Of a DNA stretch of 64,000 nucleotides, positions 49,068-58,711 are shown in pieces; positions within the stretch are counted from its first letter, which is position 1; each line of letters starts with the position of its first letter. The notes below the pieces were generated by a model. It ran no database searches. It was given only the letters and a program-made list of their open reading frames with translations, and was not told the origin of the DNA. Source of the stretch: JAFGLZ01 sp964622545 (lineage in GTDB: Bacteria; Planctomycetota; Phycisphaerae; UBA1845; JAFGLZ01). Made by a program: the position numbers and the translations under genes. The stretch covers positions 182,975 through 246,974 of the forward strand of contig CAZUQM010000005.1 in NCBI GenBank assembly GCA_964622545.1, given 5' to 3'.

Positions 49068-52000
49068 CTACCGCCCTGCCCCGGCCCGCATCAACCGCAC
49101 CGGTCCGAACAGGCCGGACGGCTGCAGCGGCGTGTCCTTGGTGATCTTGGCGATGTTCGTCCGCGTGCGGCGCTTGGCATCCGGCAGGCTCGCGTCGCCG
49201 ACGAGGCGGTTCGTCCAGTTGTTCACGACGTCGATCTCGAGGGCGTTTTCGCCGGGGCGGGCGGCCTGGGTGATGTCCACCCTGAACGGCTTGGTCCAGA
49301 CTACGCCGAGGTCCTGACCGTTGAGGCGGACCCGGGCCATGTGACTGAAGTCGCCGAGATCGAGGACGAGGTTACCGGGCCCGTCAAGGAAATCCGAGGG
49401 GACTGTGAGCGTCTTACGATACGTGGCCGTCCCGGAGTAGTAGCGGATGCCCGGCTCATCGCGCTCGGTCCAGCTGACGAGCTTGTCGAAGGTGACGGAC
49501 TTCGGGCCGCCCCAATTCGGATCGAACCGGACCTCCCACGGGCCCTCGATGCGTTTGATCGGTTTGCAGGCCGGCATGTTGCGCCGGGCCGGACCGGCGA
49601 CGTCCGGGCCGATCGCCTGGCGGAAGACCACGAAGATCGAGCCGTAGGGCGCGAGCGTGAGCGGCAGTTCGGTCCGGCCGTCGGTCTGTCGAAAGGCCAC
49701 GGCGTCGCGGATCCGACCGGTGACGGCGTCCCACAGCTCCGGGCGTTTGCCGCTGACGCGAAAGACGCCACGGACGCGAACGTCCTGCGGGGCCTGGTTG
49801 GAGACGAAGTAGACGTCGGCATCCCCCACGCGGTGGTGAATGGCATCAAGCGGCTTGCCGTCGGCGCCGCGGAACTCGCAGTCGAACGGTACGCCGTCGG
49901 CGAGCAGCACGTCACGGGCCGACCGGCCCCAGATGACGCGCCCCTTGCCGCAGGGTCGCCGGCCGGTCTTGCTGGTCGCGTCGCCCCAAAGCTCGTCCGC
50001 CAGTTGGTGGAAAGCGCGCTCGCTCTCGGGCAGGCCCGTTCGCGTCATCATCCGCTCGGGCTTCGGGCCGATCACCGTCGCGCCGGCGCGGACGAGCGCA
50101 CCGACCTTCTTCAGCGCCTCCAGTGACAACACCGCGTGATCGGGCAGGACGAGCACGCGGTAGCGCATGGGCGAGGGTAATGTGAGTCTGCCGTGCTTGA
50201 AGCTCAACCGTGAGCACAGCACCTCTTCGTTGATGACGTCGTAGTCGTAGCCGGGCAGCGTGCCGGCCGGGTCGTCCCCCTTGCGTCGGGCGATGTTGGG
50301 AACGTGATCGCCGTAGTAGTAGAGCACGTCGGCGATGAACCGGCCCTGCTGGAGCATGAAGTGGCAGCGGTTGAGGTAGCTGATGAACGGCCCGACCATG
50401 TGCCACCACGTCACGTTGGGGTTGAAGTGGGTGCCGGCGAAGTACTCCTGGCCGGGCAGGCCCATCTCGGGCGGCGAGCTGGTGAACGTGTGGATGAAGG
50501 TCAGGTTGAGGCCCGCGCAGGCCTCGTGGTCGAAGCTGGGCTTGGCCGAGCTCCAGAGGATGTCGTCCCAGTGCGGGCCGATGGAGGTGAAGCCTTCGGC
50601 CCCGACGAGGCGCCGTCCGTAGATATGGGCGGCACTGGAGGCCTGTTTGACGAAGAAGCGGTTGCCGGGACGGGGACGGTGCGGCGAGGGCACCCAGAAC
50701 TCGCTCATGGGCATGTCGCTTCGACCGAGGCACTTGATGCCGTCGAAGGGCCCGGCGTGCGGTCCGCCCGACTCGGGATGGATGCCCAGGCCGGCCTCGT
50801 GGGCGAGCCGGGCGAAGACCTCGTAGTGGTTCTCGGCCACGCAGTCGCCGATGGTCTTGCGGAAGTCGGCCAGGAAGCGGTTGCTGTCCAGACGGCTGTC
50901 GACGATCTTGTCGGCCAGGACGGGCAGATACGGGATGGGGTCGTAGCCGCGTCGCTTCTTGAACTCGGCCTCAAAGCCCGGGGTCCAGTTCATGCCGCCG
51001 CACTCCCAGCTATCGGTGTGGAGGTACTTGAGCGTGTTGCCGACGAGCGGACCGGCGTCGTCGAGCAACGGCCTGACGTGGCGGTTCCAGTAGGCCAGGA
51101 GCACCGGCGTGCTCATGTAGTCGAGGACGAGGCCCTGCCACTTGCCGCTGGAGGTGGAGACCTTCGCGCCGGTCAGCGTGGTGCCGAACCGCAGGACGAG
51201 CCAGGTGCCCTCGGGCACGGACCATCGGAGACGGCCTTTTGCGTCGACGCGGTCGGTCAGGTTGATGATGTCGGCGGCACGGACGTCCTGCTCGCCGGGC
51301 CGGGCGGGGATGTCGTCAAGCAGGGGTCGGCAATCGGGGGCCGAGCCGCCGAGCTCTCGGAAGGCGGACTTCTGTCGGAGCAGTTGGATGGGTCGGCGTC
51401 TGACGAGGCCTTCGAGGTGCTTACCGTCGGCACCGAAGAGGCACCACTCGGCCACCTGAACGTTGCGAGGGGTGTCGGGGAAGCGGGGGTCGTACGAGGC
51501 CGGCATGCGCAGGCGAAAGACGCGGGCGTCGACGGGGTCGAACTCGGCATAGCCCGGGCGATCGGCGCGCATCTCGAGGCGGGCGACCTCTTTGAAGGAA
51601 CGCCCGTCGTTCGAGGCCTCGAGGACGCAGGCGCGCGGGCCGTACTTGCTGCGTGGGCGGACTTCGATGCGTGCGACCGTGACGGGCTCCTTAAAGGTGA
51701 GTTGGAGCCACTGCGGTTTCTCGTCGGTCGGGCCATGGCCGGGCCTGAGGCCAGCCGAGACCCAGTAGGTGGAAGGGTCGCCGTCGAACGCGCGGGAGGC
51801 GGGGCAGGCCTTCTGGGCGCTGCTCGCCTTGATCGTGGCGGGGTTCTTGGGAACGGCTCGCGGCTTGAGGCGATAGGCGAGCGTGGCGACCTCTTGGTAG
51901 TAGCCGTCGCGCTGCCTGGGTGCGGGCAGCATGGCGTCGAGATCCTTGGGGCCGTCGACCCTCAACTGGCTCCAGGTGAGCTGCTTGGCGGCCTCGTCGG

Positions 52001-52433
52001 GGGTGATGGTGGGTCCGCCGAGGTTCCAACCGCTCTGGATGCTCAGGCTGAGCTCGAGACCCAGCCGATGGGCTTCCTGCAGGGTGTGCTTGAAGAGCTC
52101 GCGCCAGGCCGGCGAACCGAACATCGGGCCCGCGGGGACCGGTCGGTTGCCGCGTTGGCTCGCCCCGTCGGCGTCGAAGAGCAGCGCCCCGCCGTAGCCC
52201 TTGGCCTTCATCTGGTCCAGATCGCGGGTGATGGCCTGCTTGGTGACGTTGCCGTTGAGCCACCACCAGAAGCAGCGCGTTCGTGCGTCGCGGGGCGGGT
52301 CGGCGAAGCCCTGTTCGAGGTCGACGGTGGTCGCGGGCTCACCGGATGCTGGGGCGGCGCAGGCAGGCCGTGTCGCTATCGACAGCGAGGTGACTGTGGT
52401 CAAAAGCAACGCCACGAGGTGTGTGGATGTCAT
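49068..52433 (-). CDS. Secreted GH106-like alpha-L-rhamnosidase
   Basis: A 1121-residue exported protein (signal LVALLLTTVTSLSIATRPACA). The catalytic part starts TRCFWWWLNGNVTKQAITRDLDQMKAKGYGGALLFDAD, the opening seen in GH106 enzymes. It includes AHRLGLELSLSIQSGWNLGGP and LHTDSWECGGMNWTPGFEAEFKKRRGYDP, and later IHPESGGPHAGPFDGIKCLGRSDMPMSEFW. Residues around 190-310 look like a discoidin-type binding domain. The C-terminal 110 residues form a GH2-like beta-sandwich (ARVRLNGQDLGVVWTKPFRVDI). The target would be rhamnose-containing glycans, consistent with the mutarotase at 38325. GAGGA is 7 nt before ATG 52433. It stands alone between hisF and tRNA-Arg. The catalytic residues were not assigned. 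Confidence 0.8.
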   Translation of the reverse strand: MTSTHLVALLLTTVTSLSIATRPACAAPASGEPATTVDLEQGFADPPRDARTRCFWWWLNGNVTKQAITRDLDQMKAKGYGGALLFDADGASQRGNRPVPAGPMFGSPAWRELFKHTLQEAHRLGLELSLSIQSGWNLGGPTITPDEAAKQLTWSQLRVDGPKDLDAMLPAPRQRDGYYQEVATLAYRLKPRAVPKNPATIKASSAQKACPASRAFDGDPSTYWVSAGLRPGHGPTDEKPQWLQLTFKEPVTVARIEVRPRSKYGPRACVLEASNDGRSFKEVARLEMRADRPGYAEFDPVDARVFRLRMPASYDPRFPDTPRNVQVAEWCLFGADGKHLEGLVRRRPIQLLRQKSAFRELGGSAPDCRPLLDDIPARPGEQDVRAADIINLTDRVDAKGRLRWSVPEGTWLVLRFGTTLTGAKVSTSSGKWQGLVLDYMSTPVLLAYWNRHVRPLLDDAGPLVGNTLKYLHTDSWECGGMNWTPGFEAEFKKRRGYDPIPYLPVLADKIVDSRLDSNRFLADFRKTIGDCVAENHYEVFARLAHEAGLGIHPESGGPHAGPFDGIKCLGRSDMPMSEFWVPSPHRPRPGNRFFVKQASSAAHIYGRRLVGAEGFTSIGPHWDDILWSSAKPSFDHEACAGLNLTFIHTFTSSPPEMGLPGQEYFAGTHFNPNVTWWHMVGPFISYLNRCHFMLQQGRFIADVLYYYGDHVPNIARRKGDDPAGTLPGYDYDVINEEVLCSRLSFKHGRLTLPSPMRYRVLVLPDHAVLSLEALKKVGALVRAGATVIGPKPERMMTRTGLPESERAFHQLADELWGDATSKTGRRPCGKGRVIWGRSARDVLLADGVPFDCEFRGADGKPLDAIHHRVGDADVYFVSNQAPQDVRVRGVFRVSGKRPELWDAVTGRIRDAVAFRQTDGRTELPLTLAPYGSIFVVFRQAIGPDVAGPARRNMPACKPIKRIEGPWEVRFDPNWGGPKSVTFDKLVSWTERDEPGIRYYSGTATYRKTLTVPSDFLDGPGNLVLDLGDFSHMARVRLNGQDLGVVWTKPFRVDITQAARPGENALEIDVVNNWTNRLVGDASLPDAKRRTRTNIAKITKDTPLQPSGLFGPVRLMRAGAGR

Positions 52434-52666
52434 CGCGGGGTCCTCTCTGGGGTTGGTCTCCGTGAGAGCTCGAGCTTGGGCTCCCGGCGTCCGCCGCTTG
52501 GTGCCGGCATACGGGGCGGTCGACTGGACGGCCCGCACGGCTCGATCGGGACAGGCCTTCGGTGTGTGGTACCGCGCCGGCAGGACGGCCGCAACTCGTC
52601 GACGAGCGGCGAGCGGCGCGGTGCAGAGGCATGCGATGTCGGACTGGGTGCGACCGATGGCAAGAC

Positions 52667-52740
52667 TACGCCGGGCGGGACTCGAACCCACGACCCTCGG
52701 ATTAGAAATCCGATGCTCTCTCCAACTGAGCTACCGGCGC
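52667..52740 (-). tRNA. tRNA-Arg(TCT)
   Basis: Complete cloverleaf on the minus strand: acceptor GCGCCGG with CCGGCGT (a terminal G-U), D-arm AGCTCAGTTGG, anticodon stem TCGGA/TCCGA with loop TTTCTAA (anticodon TCT at 52704-52706), T-loop TTCGAGT, discriminator A at 52667. CCA is not encoded. Confidence 0.93.
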
Positions 52741-53036
52741 TGTGATGCGGTGCGCGGGGGTGTCGTATCGGCCTGGGATCGATCAGCCCCGCGCGTCGCG
52801 TGTCGCTTGTTAAGATATCGGCATGGCCTGGCTGAATCAAGGAGACGATCGCCGTGGGCACGCCAAGGCGGAGGCGACGTGTCGCGCTCTGGTCGCACAC
52901 ACAAGCTTCCTCTCTGGGATTGTATCACAGGTAGCGTGCCGACGGCCGCGTCCGACCGCAACGGCCGAACGTGGCATCGAAGAGTAGGAGACGGATTGAT
53001 CGAGAAAGCCAGTGGCGAATCGTGGAGGGCCCAGCC

Positions 53037-53729
53037 ATGACTTATGTGCGTCACGTTGTCTACGGTGTAGTGAGTGTGCTGATGATGAACGCGGCCGTCG
53101 GCTGCGCGACGCGGCACGTCGCGTTCGAGCCGGCGGAGGTGCCGACCGGCTCGTGGGAGGGCATGGGCACGTTCATGGCCTGGGAGACGTCCGGGACGAA
53201 GGGCTCGGAAGCCGAGCCCAGCCGGCGAAGCCAGGGCAAGCCGGACGGCTACGAGACGACGCTGGAGATATCGGAGACGACGGTCTTCGACACGCGCGCG
53301 GTGCAGATCGAGGTCCTGTCGAAGCGGGGGCGGATCTTCGAGTCGGAGGACACCAAGACGCATCTCTATGTGCTTCTCATGCCGATCGAAACGGATGCCG
53401 AGGGTAGCATGCTGTACGCGGTGGGCGACCTCCACGTCAACCCGGGAAGCCCGCCCGACTACACACGACGCGAGAAGGAGATCCGGGAACGGATGGGCAT
53501 TCCCTCGGCATCGTGCGTCCGGTTCGACAACACGATCTGCTTGCAGGTGCACTACCTGCTGCCGAGCGGCGAGGCGGGCTGGGTGTACAAGGACACGTAC
53601 CTGTTCGCGGGCGACCGCGTCACCAAGACGGGCAGCTACGTGAGCCGAAGGCAGGAGAAGGACGGCGGCCGGCCGGAGATCAAGACGAGCCAGATCACGT
53701 GGACGGAGCGGTTGAAGAAGCGGCCGTGA
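53037..53729 (+). CDS. Lipoprotein of unknown function
   Basis: A 230-residue protein with a lipoprotein signal (MTYVRHVVYGVVSVLMM then lipobox NAAVGC, Cys23). The mature part begins ATRHVAFEPAEVPTGSWEGMGTFMAWE. It contains beta-rich segments (YETTLEISETTVFDTRAVQIEVLSKRG; THLYVLLMPIETDAEGSMLYAVGDLH; ICLQVHYLLPSGEAGWVYKDTYLFAGDRVTKTGSYVSRR) that suggest a lipocalin-like or barrel fold, but no family is recognised. GGAGG lies 8 nt before ATG 53037. It stands alone; two tandem palindromes follow it. Confidence 0.7.
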   Translation: MTYVRHVVYGVVSVLMMNAAVGCATRHVAFEPAEVPTGSWEGMGTFMAWETSGTKGSEAEPSRRSQGKPDGYETTLEISETTVFDTRAVQIEVLSKRGRIFESEDTKTHLYVLLMPIETDAEGSMLYAVGDLHVNPGSPPDYTRREKEIRERMGIPSASCVRFDNTICLQVHYLLPSGEAGWVYKDTYLFAGDRVTKTGSYVSRRQEKDGGRPEIKTSQITWTERLKKRP

Positions 53730-53798
53730 ATACGCCCGACCTCGGACTGGTAGTCGCCTGACACGCCATCGTAAGCAAGCGCCGCTGAACTCGTGTAG

Positions 53799-53858
53799 AC
53801 AGCCGAGGGCGGCTGTACCACCGACATCCACGCACAGCCGAGGACGGCTGTACCACCG
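53799..53858. repeat. Two tandem ACAGCCGAGG-CGGCTGT palindromes
   Basis: ACAGCCGAGGGCGGCTGT and ACAGCCGAGGACGGCTGT, each followed by ACCACCG, 35 bp apart, between convergent genes. A relative (CAGCCGAGGGCGGCTG) lies inside the 5' part of 42216-43286. Confidence 0.75.
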
Positions 53859-53917
53859 TCATGCAGGCACCTCAGAGGGGGATCGCGCCACGGTGTTGTT
53901 CCATGCCTCTCGGGAGG

Positions 53918-56674
53918 TCAGTTGGCCGCAAGGGCCTCGATGACGTTGCTGCGGCTGGCACGGTGGGCTGGCCAGAGGCCGGCGATGAGGCAGACACTGA
54001 CGGTCAGGACCATCGTGCCGACGACCCAACCCCAGGGTATGGCCAGCTCGGGCTGATAGGCGAACATCCGCTCGGTGAAGACGTTCGAGGCGTGGGCGAG
54101 CTGGATGCCCAAAGGCAGTCCCAGCACGCCGCTCATCAGACCCAGCACGAGCGCCTCGCCCAACACCATGCGCTGGATCTGGAACTCGGTCATGCCGACG
54201 GCGCGAAGCAGGGCCAGCTCGCGCGACCGGCTGGCGATGTTGCTCATCATCAGGTTCAGCACGCCGATGCCCGCGATGACGAGGAAGAACGCGGGGATGA
54301 CGGTGATGATGTGGGTCATGCTGCGGATCTCGCGGTCGATGCGTTTCTTCAGCTCGCGGACCGACCCGCTCCAGGCGCCCTCGTTCTCGATGACGCGTTT
54401 GATCTCGTCGAGCACCTGCACCTCTCGGTAGCGCTGCCACTGGTCGGCGCGACTAAGCTCGCCGACCGCCAGGCCGAACTCGAGCTCGCCCTCGATCGAC
54501 CGGCGAAACGGGTACTTCTCGGGGTCGGGGAAGTCGTCGGGCACCGGCTCGGGAGGGAGGTCGAAGTTGAGCAGGAACATCTTGACGCCGCCCATGCCGA
54601 AGTGGTGCTTGAAGTCCTCGATCGTGCCGACGACCGAACCGATGCAGGCGACCTGGAGCTCGGCCTCGGCCTCGAAGAAGCCGGCGGCCATCTCGATGGC
54701 CGTGCTCGTGACGATGCCGGCGATGGTGTAATCGACGCGTTTGCCCTGAACGCGGACGGGGACGGTATCGCCGACCTTCTTGTTCTGGATGTGGGCGAAC
54801 TCCTCGGCCACCAGGATGTGGCTGCCGCGTCGGAGCTTGGCCTGGGCTTCCTCCAGGGTGCCCTCGACGAACTGGAGCTTGACGACGTCAGGCCAGGTCT
54901 CGGGGTCGACGGTGACGAACCACGTCAGCGTGTTCATGTAGCGCCGCCAACCGGTGCGGACCTCGCCGACAAGGCACCCGTAGGCGCCGAAGCCGGAGAC
55001 GGCCTTGACGCCGTGCACCTTACGGACCTCGGCGATCTTCTGCTCGGGGATGGGGGTGAAGCTCCAGACGTAGGCCTCGGGGAACTCCTTGGGGAATCGC
55101 CAGCCGTGGATGACGCTCTCGGCGTGCACGAGCAGGGCGACGATCAGCGCCAGACCGACCATGAGCCCGCAGCAGATGCCGGCGCTTCGCCAGGGCGCCA
55201 GGGCGACCTGGTCGCGCATGATGCGCGGGCGGATCCTCAGCAGCACGGCCACGCCGGAGAGGATCCACTGGCCGACGACGATGATGGCGGCCGGGGCGAG
55301 CAGCGCGAAGCCGATAAAGGCCGTCAGCATGCTGATGGTCGTGACGGGTAGGAAGTAGGGGTTGTCGAGCGGGAAGTTGTAGATCACCCAGACCTGCTGG
55401 ACGACGAGCAAGACGCCGACGACGGCCGCGATGATCTCGCCGAGTCGACCCCGATGCCCGGCCTGGGGCCTGGAGGCCTGCAAGGGCGAGACCATGAGGG
55501 CCTTCGGCGCCGGCCAGACGAGGACGCCCATCAGGGTGGCCACCGCCCCGGCGAACATCCCCATCCAGATGCCGGGTCGGCTGATGGTGAGGGATTCGAG
55601 CGCGAAGTACTCGGGCAAGGACCAGACCGTCAGGTAGGTCAGCCCCACGCCGAGCGGCACGCCGAGGGCGATGCCGATCGTGCCCATCGGGACGACTTCG
55701 AGCAGGAGGAGCCCTACGAGTTGCGTCCGTGTCAGCGCGACGCATCGCATGAGGCCGATCTGGGTGATGCGCTCGATCACGCCGACGGTGAGCGTGGTCA
55801 GGATGACGAAGAAGCTGGTCAGCAGCGCGCAGCCGCTGATGCGAAGGAGGATGTCCTGGAAGTGCTGCTGGGCGGCCTGCATCTGCTGGAGGCGTTCCTT
55901 GGCGGAAGCGACCTCGAGGATGCGCCCGCGGCCCCACTGACGGAGTTTGTGCCGGACCAGGATCTCGCCGCGTCGGATGCCCGCGAGGGAGTCGTCATGC
56001 AGGATGATGTGAATGACCGTGACGCGGTTGTTCAGGCGGCGCAGCCGGGCGACCTGCTCGATGGTGGTATAGACGGCGCCGGACTGGAACTTGCCGATGC
56101 GACGCTTGTCGATGATGCCGACGACCTCGTAGGAGATCGGGTCGTTGCCGACCACCGGATAGAGCAGGTACGTATCGCCGACGTGGACGTCGTGCAGCTC
56201 GGCGAGTCCGGATTCCATGACGCATTGCTGGGTGTCGCCGGGCTGGAGGAGCCGCCCGGCCACGAGCGTCGGCTTGCGGAAGTGATACTCGTGCTCGGGG
56301 TCGATGCCGAAGACCTCGATCTGGTGCGGGATGGGCGGGGCGGCGTCCTGGTCGGTCGCATCGGCGGGCTTGGCGCCCTTGGCGATGGGATGGCGAAAGA
56401 CGGCGGTCAGGTGCTCGACCTCGTCGAGCGCCCGCAGCTTCGGCAGGTACGACGTCGGCAGCTCGCCGTATTTGCCGAGCGGGTGTCGGATGTAGATGTG
56501 CGTCCGGCCGACCCAGCCGTGGACGAGATCGGTGACCCAGGTACGGGCCGAGGCGTAGCAGCTCGCGATCCAGACGACCACGGCCACGCCCAGCGCGATG
56601 GCGAGGATCGCCCCGGCCGTCCGGCCGGGTCGTTGTCGCCAGTTCCTGAATGCGAGAGGACGCCAGTATCCCAT
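53918..56674 (-). CDS. FtsX/MacB-like ABC transporter permease
   Basis: A 918-residue membrane protein with the two-module layout of large FtsX-type permeases: N-terminal helix (GRTAGAILAIALGVAVVVWIA), a large outside MacB-like domain, four helices in the middle (LRISGCALLTSFFVILTTLTVGVIERITQIGLMRCVALTRTQLVGLLLLE; GIALGVPLGVGLTYL), two linking helices, a second large outside domain and three final helices with SRELALLRAVGMTEFQIQRMVLGEALVLGLMSGVLGLPLG. Such proteins move lipids, peptides or act mechanically rather than in import. It is third in a same-strand unit: ABC ATPase (57373), GNAT (56722), permease; the gaps are 84 and 47 bp. Substrate unknown. Confidence 0.85.
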   Translation of the reverse strand: MGYWRPLAFRNWRQRPGRTAGAILAIALGVAVVVWIASCYASARTWVTDLVHGWVGRTHIYIRHPLGKYGELPTSYLPKLRALDEVEHLTAVFRHPIAKGAKPADATDQDAAPPIPHQIEVFGIDPEHEYHFRKPTLVAGRLLQPGDTQQCVMESGLAELHDVHVGDTYLLYPVVGNDPISYEVVGIIDKRRIGKFQSGAVYTTIEQVARLRRLNNRVTVIHIILHDDSLAGIRRGEILVRHKLRQWGRGRILEVASAKERLQQMQAAQQHFQDILLRISGCALLTSFFVILTTLTVGVIERITQIGLMRCVALTRTQLVGLLLLEVVPMGTIGIALGVPLGVGLTYLTVWSLPEYFALESLTISRPGIWMGMFAGAVATLMGVLVWPAPKALMVSPLQASRPQAGHRGRLGEIIAAVVGVLLVVQQVWVIYNFPLDNPYFLPVTTISMLTAFIGFALLAPAAIIVVGQWILSGVAVLLRIRPRIMRDQVALAPWRSAGICCGLMVGLALIVALLVHAESVIHGWRFPKEFPEAYVWSFTPIPEQKIAEVRKVHGVKAVSGFGAYGCLVGEVRTGWRRYMNTLTWFVTVDPETWPDVVKLQFVEGTLEEAQAKLRRGSHILVAEEFAHIQNKKVGDTVPVRVQGKRVDYTIAGIVTSTAIEMAAGFFEAEAELQVACIGSVVGTIEDFKHHFGMGGVKMFLLNFDLPPEPVPDDFPDPEKYPFRRSIEGELEFGLAVGELSRADQWQRYREVQVLDEIKRVIENEGAWSGSVRELKKRIDREIRSMTHIITVIPAFFLVIAGIGVLNLMMSNIASRSRELALLRAVGMTEFQIQRMVLGEALVLGLMSGVLGLPLGIQLAHASNVFTERMFAYQPELAIPWGWVVGTMVLTVSVCLIAGLWPAHRASRSNVIEALAAN

Positions 56675-56721
56675 GTCGTGCTTCAGATCACTCCGTCAAG
56701 GACCGCACCGGCGGCGCGGGC

Positions 56722-57288
56722 TCAACCGGCCAGGAGGTCTTTGACCATGTCGATGCGTCGAGGGCCTGCCGAGGGTTCGGGCCGGCCGTCGACGGCTCGC
56801 TGGTCGGCGGGTCGCGCGGCCCCGCCGGCGGTGTAGGGTTCACCGGACTGAGCATAGCCTCGGCGCTCGAGCCAGAGCTTGCCGGGCTGTTCGCGGTCCG
56901 GGTCGAGGGTGACGGCCAGGGCCTCCACGTCCTCGCGCAGGCATCGCCACTCCAGGTTTTCGAGCAGCTCGCGACCGAGGCTTCGGCCCCGGTGGGCCGG
57001 GTGGACGCGGAGGTCTTCGATCTCCGCACCGACGAAGGGCCGGGGTCGTCCGGATCGATCGGGCTGATGCGGCCATCGGAAGACGGCCTGGGCAACGAGG
57101 TCGCCCTTCTGCTCGCCGACGATCCAGACGATCTCGTCGCGCTGCTGGCGTTCGAGCCGATCGCACTGCAGGTTGGCCGCCCGCAAGGCCGCGTCTCGGG
57201 CCGGCGGCTCGTCCGTCAGGACGAGCTCAATCAGGTCGTTGAGATCGGCCTGGGTCGCCTCTCGGAACTCGACCGCCGACTTCGCCAT
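56722..57288 (-). CDS. GNAT family N-acetyltransferase
   Basis: A 188-residue protein. The GNAT fold shows VEFREATQADLNDLIELVLTDE, DEIVWIVGEQKGDLVAQAVFRWP, and the acetyl-CoA loop VGAEIEDLRVHPAHRGRSLGRELLENLE, with the R-G-x-x-LG pattern (RGRSLG) of motif A. VTLDPDREQPGKLWLERRGYAQSG is motif B. The C-terminal 40 residues are low-complexity. It lies between the ATPase and permease genes of an ABC unit, which is unusual; it might modify the transported substrate or the transporter. The ATG at 57288 is used (GAGGA upstream); a GTG two codons earlier is possible. Confidence 0.82.
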   Translation of the reverse strand: MAKSAVEFREATQADLNDLIELVLTDEPPARDAALRAANLQCDRLERQQRDEIVWIVGEQKGDLVAQAVFRWPHQPDRSGRPRPFVGAEIEDLRVHPAHRGRSLGRELLENLEWRCLREDVEALAVTLDPDREQPGKLWLERRGYAQSGEPYTAGGAARPADQRAVDGRPEPSAGPRRIDMVKDLLAG

Positions 57289-57372
57289 GGTCACCCGTCC
57301 GTCCTCATGACGGTCCGTCGGACGTCCCGCCGGCTCGCGTCGCCCGCCGCCGCGTCGGCGGGAACGGGTTGC

Positions 57373-58164
57373 TTACGCATCGACGCCCGCCTCGTGCCCC
57401 GTCGTCGCTTCCGCCGCTTCGCTTTCCGCGTGGATGCGCAGGACCTCGCGGGTGACGGCCTCGGTGTCGCGTTGGCCCTGGGCCTCGATGGTCCCAATGA
57501 TCAGCCCGTCGCGGAGCACGTGGATGCGGTCGGCATAGGCCGCGGCCGCGGCCTCGTGCGTGACCATCAGCACCGTCGTCTCATTGCTTTGGCACAGTTC
57601 GCGGAGCAGCTCCCAGATGACGGTGGCGTTGGCCGAGTCGAGGTTGCCGGTGGGCTCGTCGGCCAGAATCAGAGCCGGATCGTTCACGAGGGCCCGGGCG
57701 ATGGCGGTGCGTTGCTGTTCGCCGCCGGACATGGCGTCGGGTCGGTGGTCGGCCCGGTGGCGCAGGCTCAGCAGGTCGAGGAGTCTGTCGGTCTTGGCCT
57801 CGATCTGCCGGGTCGGCGCCCGGTCGACCATGAGGGGCAGCGCGATGTTCTCTCGGGCCGTCAGCGTCGGCAGGAGGTTGTACGACTGAAAGACGACGCC
57901 GAGCCGTCGCCGCCTGAAGACGGTGCGGCGGTGGTCGCCCATATGCGTGATGTCGTTGCCTTCGATAAGGATGCCGCCCTCGTCCGCCGGGTCGAGCCCG
58001 CCGATGAGGTGGAGCAGCGTGCTCTTGCCGCTGCCGCTGGCGCCCATGATGGCGACGAACTGCCCGTTGTCGACGTCGAGGGACACGCCCTGAAGCGCGA
58101 GGACCGGCTCGGCCCGAGTGTGATACGTCTTGCAGACGTCGCGAACCTGGAGGATCGCGCTCAT
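57373..58164 (-). CDS. ABC transporter ATP-binding protein (MacB/LolD type)
   Basis: A 263-residue ATPase. Walker A is GASGSGKST, Q-loop GVVFQSYNLLPTLTARENI, signature MSGGEQQR, Walker B LILADEPTGNLDS and H-loop VLMVTHEAAAA. The NLDSANATVIWELL wording is typical of the LolD/MacB group that partners FtsX-type permeases, here the gene at 53918. The C-terminus extends about 30 residues past the core. ATG 58164 is followed by the usual ILQVRDVCKTYHTRAEPVLALQGVSLDV. It heads the unit, with 547 bp of non-coding DNA upstream. Confidence 0.9.
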   Translation of the reverse strand: MSAILQVRDVCKTYHTRAEPVLALQGVSLDVDNGQFVAIMGASGSGKSTLLHLIGGLDPADEGGILIEGNDITHMGDHRRTVFRRRRLGVVFQSYNLLPTLTARENIALPLMVDRAPTRQIEAKTDRLLDLLSLRHRADHRPDAMSGGEQQRTAIARALVNDPALILADEPTGNLDSANATVIWELLRELCQSNETTVLMVTHEAAAAAYADRIHVLRDGLIIGTIEAQGQRDTEAVTREVLRIHAESEAAEATTGHEAGVDA

Positions 58165-58711
58165 GAAGGACCCCGTTGCTGGATGTCTCGTCTGTCTGTC
58201 CGTGGCGGCGACTCGCACGCCGGCATCCGACCGCCCAACGACAAGCCTATCCGGTGCTGATACGTCGATCAACCTGCGGTTGTGCTTGCGAACCTGCCGA
58301 GGCCGGCCGGGACGGGTCGCGATTCGGCTAGGCGTCCGTGCGACCGATGGATCCTTAGGGGTTCCGGCCGGCTTATCGGACGGCGGTGCCTTGCGGCAAC
58401 ACGCGGCGTTGACGCGGGTCATCAGGAGGGCGACCGCTTCTGAGACTTTAGTCTAATGTGGCCATTGGCTTAAGCTCAGAACAGGGCAAGGTCCGAGAAC
58501 CTGGTCCGCTCGCGGCAACGCGCCGGTATAACCGGAACGACCGCGATAGCCCTCCTGGAGGTCGAATCCACATGCCCATCAATGACTTAGAGGCCACGCC
58601 GCTCGCTGCGGAGACGTGGTCCGCGGTGTGCCAATTCCCCAGACACGGTCGGTTGTGGCCGGAGGGGCCACGTAACCGAGGAGACCGGCTGGCTAGGAAT
58701 GGGGAAGGATC
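58165..58711. other. Divergent intergenic region
   Basis: This region lies between the ABC unit (minus) and the low-complexity protein (plus). No convincing gene. It has an AGACT-TT-AGTCT dyad at about 58443-58454, a CCGGT-ATA-ACCGG dyad at 58523-58535 that contains a TATAAC, and a GTGGCC-GGA-GGGGCCAC hairpin at about 58656-58672. These could be operators or an RNA structure in the leader. Confidence 0.4.

Noticed and set aside
50304..52745. Long open frame on the + strand opposite the GH106 gene
   Set aside because: It is a codon-pattern shadow of a high-GC gene: rich in Val, Gly, Asp, Leu and Arg with no domain. The minus-strand frame has a signal peptide and clear GH106 motifs.
53861..58260. 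Long + strand open frames opposite the ABC unit
   Set aside because: Acidic low-complexity shadows; the minus-strand ATPase, GNAT and permease have unmistakable motifs.
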